Shown here: positions 4,927 to 5,246 of the stretch, in pieces
Layout of the letters: each line of letters starts with the position of its first letter
Numbering within the stretch: the first letter of the stretch is position 1
Position numbers and translations under genes: made by a program
From: an uncultured Lachnospiraceae bacterium
GTDB lineage: Bacteria; Bacillota; Clostridia; Lachnospirales; Lachnospiraceae
Direction: 5' to 3'
Assembly (NCBI GenBank): GCA_902782715.1
Contig: CACZOG010000229.1
Span: 1-5,246 of the forward strand
DNA: 5,246 nucleotides
Notes under the pieces: model-generated
Database searches by the model: none
What the model was told of the DNA's origin: nothing
Seen by the model: the letters and a program-made list of their open reading frames with translations, nothing else

Positions 4927-5047
4927 GTTATTCGAGGTATCGGCAAACACCCATGTAGCTTAAACGAGTAAAAAGCCCACGCTAACAGCGTGAACTATCT
5001 ACTTCAGTCCTTGCTACATTCTTTAATTTTGCCGATTTCCGAATAAC
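4927..5047 (-). ncRNA. Candidate structured RNA (or short palindromic element), 121 nt
   Basis: The ends pair extensively: 4927-4934 with 5040-5047 (8 bp), a small internal loop of 4 by 3 bases, then 4939-4947 with 5028-5036 (9 bp). Further in, ATGTAGC (4953-4959) pairs with GCTACAT (5013-5019). Inside that is a large asymmetric bubble, and at the apex 4974-4983 pairs with 4987-4996 around a 3-base loop. Two apical pairs are G-U on the minus strand but A/C mismatches on the plus strand, which favours a minus-strand transcript. A rod with a closing stem, big central bubble and apical hairpin recalls 6S RNA in outline, but I do not recognise a 6S, SRP, tmRNA or RNase P signature. Alternatives are a leader of the LRR gene or a MITE-like insertion; no target-site duplication is visible. 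The structure is seen directly; the RNA identity is inferred. Confidence 0.45.
4970..4996 (-). terminator. Terminator-like hairpin inside the structured element
   Basis: Read on the minus strand, a 10-bp stem (4996-4987 with 4983-4974, loop of three bases, core CACGCT/AGCGTG) runs directly into five T residues (4974-4970). This has the form of an intrinsic terminator for transcription entering from the right, or of an attenuator ahead of the LRR gene. It may equally be just the apical stem of the larger RNA. Confidence 0.4.
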
Positions 5048-5053
5048 AAGAAT

Positions 5054-5069
5054 CAAAAGTGGACGTCCA
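5054..5069 (-). promoter_or_regulatory. Palindrome with an adjacent -7-like box before the structured element
   Basis: TGGACGTCCA (5060-5069) is a perfect 10-bp palindrome. On the minus strand it runs into CACTTTTG (5061-5054), one mismatch from TAnnTTTG, whose expected start site coincides with the foot of the long stem at 5047. No TTG is found at -33. The half-site GTCCA/TGGAC also forms the inverted repeat around the LRR promoter candidate (4881-4911). Confidence 0.3.
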
Positions 5070-5113
5070 GTCTATGTCCTTAGTTTATGGTGTTATGTCT
5101 TCATTCTTATAAG

Positions 5114-5141
5114 GTTTAAGGGTTAATGTTTAAGGGTTAAA
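5114..5141 (+). repeat. Two-copy 14-bp tandem repeat
   Basis: GTTTAAGGGTTAA occurs at 5114-5126 and again at 5128-5140, each followed by one variable base. Similar GGTTATAGGTTAA-like words occur at 5199-5211 and around 3868-3884 and 4856-4865. These are AT-rich intergenic repeats with no known function. Confidence 0.7.
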
Positions 5142-5161
5142 GACCTTTTTGCTTACATAAG

Positions 5162-5187
5162 ACATCAGACTTCAAACATCAGACATC
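5162..5187 (+). repeat. Short ACATCAGAC repeats
   Basis: ACATCAGAC is present at 5162-5170 and 5176-5184, the second extended to ACATCAGACATC (5176-5187). The same 12-mer occurs at 493-504, in the other intergenic region of the window. Confidence 0.65.
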
Positions 5188-5246
5188 TTACTTGTAAAGG
5201 TTATAGGTTAAGAGTTATATTCTGAAATATCTTCTGCAACATGGGA

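Larger units (their letters stand above)
4841..5246. other. 406-bp non-coding region at the right end
   Basis: No convincing protein gene is present on either strand. The region contains the LRR promoter candidate, the 121-nt structured element, a 10-bp palindrome, a two-copy 14-bp tandem repeat and short CATCAGAC-type repeats. Minus-strand frames entering from the right edge stop within 15 codons and cannot be identified; on the plus strand an ATG occurs only six bases before the end (5241), which could start a gene but cannot be judged. Confidence 0.55.

Noticed and set aside
4927..5047. Full IS element with terminal inverted repeats
   Set aside because: The 121-nt segment has no room for a transposase and shows no target-site duplication; only a MITE or an RNA remains possible.
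5114..5187. CRISPR array from the short repeats near the right end
   Set aside because: Units are only 9-14 bp, two copies each, with no regular spacers.

Overview
The window looks like an accessory, AT-rich stretch of a Bacteroidales chromosome, most likely Prevotella or a close relative. The reasons are promoters of the Bacteroidetes TTG/TTTG...TAnnTTTG type (clearest at 682-712), A/T-rich leaders without Shine-Dalgarno sequences, a BspA-type leucine-rich-repeat lipoprotein, and a WbqC-like C-terminus at the left edge. The species cannot be fixed from the sequence.

Left part (1-1281): the window opens with the last 24 codons of a WbqC-family protein (+), clearly richer in G+C than what follows. 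Converging on it is a minus-strand HipB-like (Xre/y4mF) antitoxin gene whose partner hipA is reduced to 24 codons, so this is a decayed toxin-antitoxin locus. It has a promoter and an inverted-repeat operator candidate. A second, apparently intact type II module follows on the + strand: a 53-aa putative antitoxin and a 108-aa RelE/ParE-superfamily toxin that overlap by ATGA. This module is bracketed by two imperfect direct copies of a ~50-bp repeat (519-570 and 1232-1281). The right copy is a strong hairpin and the left one a decayed version.

Middle and right part (1396-4840): three minus-strand genes encode exported proteins: a BspA-like LRR lipoprotein (291 aa), a 517-aa Sec-exported protein of unknown function with MORN-like stretches and a vG.pe-type C-terminal domain, and a 259-aa lipoprotein of unknown function. 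Gaps of 121 and 114 bases separate them, so they may be one transcription unit read from a promoter candidate near 4869-4898. Together they look like a cell-envelope or surface gene set; no catalytic function is evident.

Upstream of the LRR gene (4841-5246) there is no convincing protein gene. The region holds a striking 121-nt structured element (4927-5047): a long closing stem, an inner stem, a large bubble and an apical 10-bp hairpin followed by a U-run on the minus strand. G-U pairing favours a minus-strand RNA. It is either an unrecognised small RNA or leader, or a very short palindromic mobile element. To its right lie a 10-bp palindrome and short tandem repeats.
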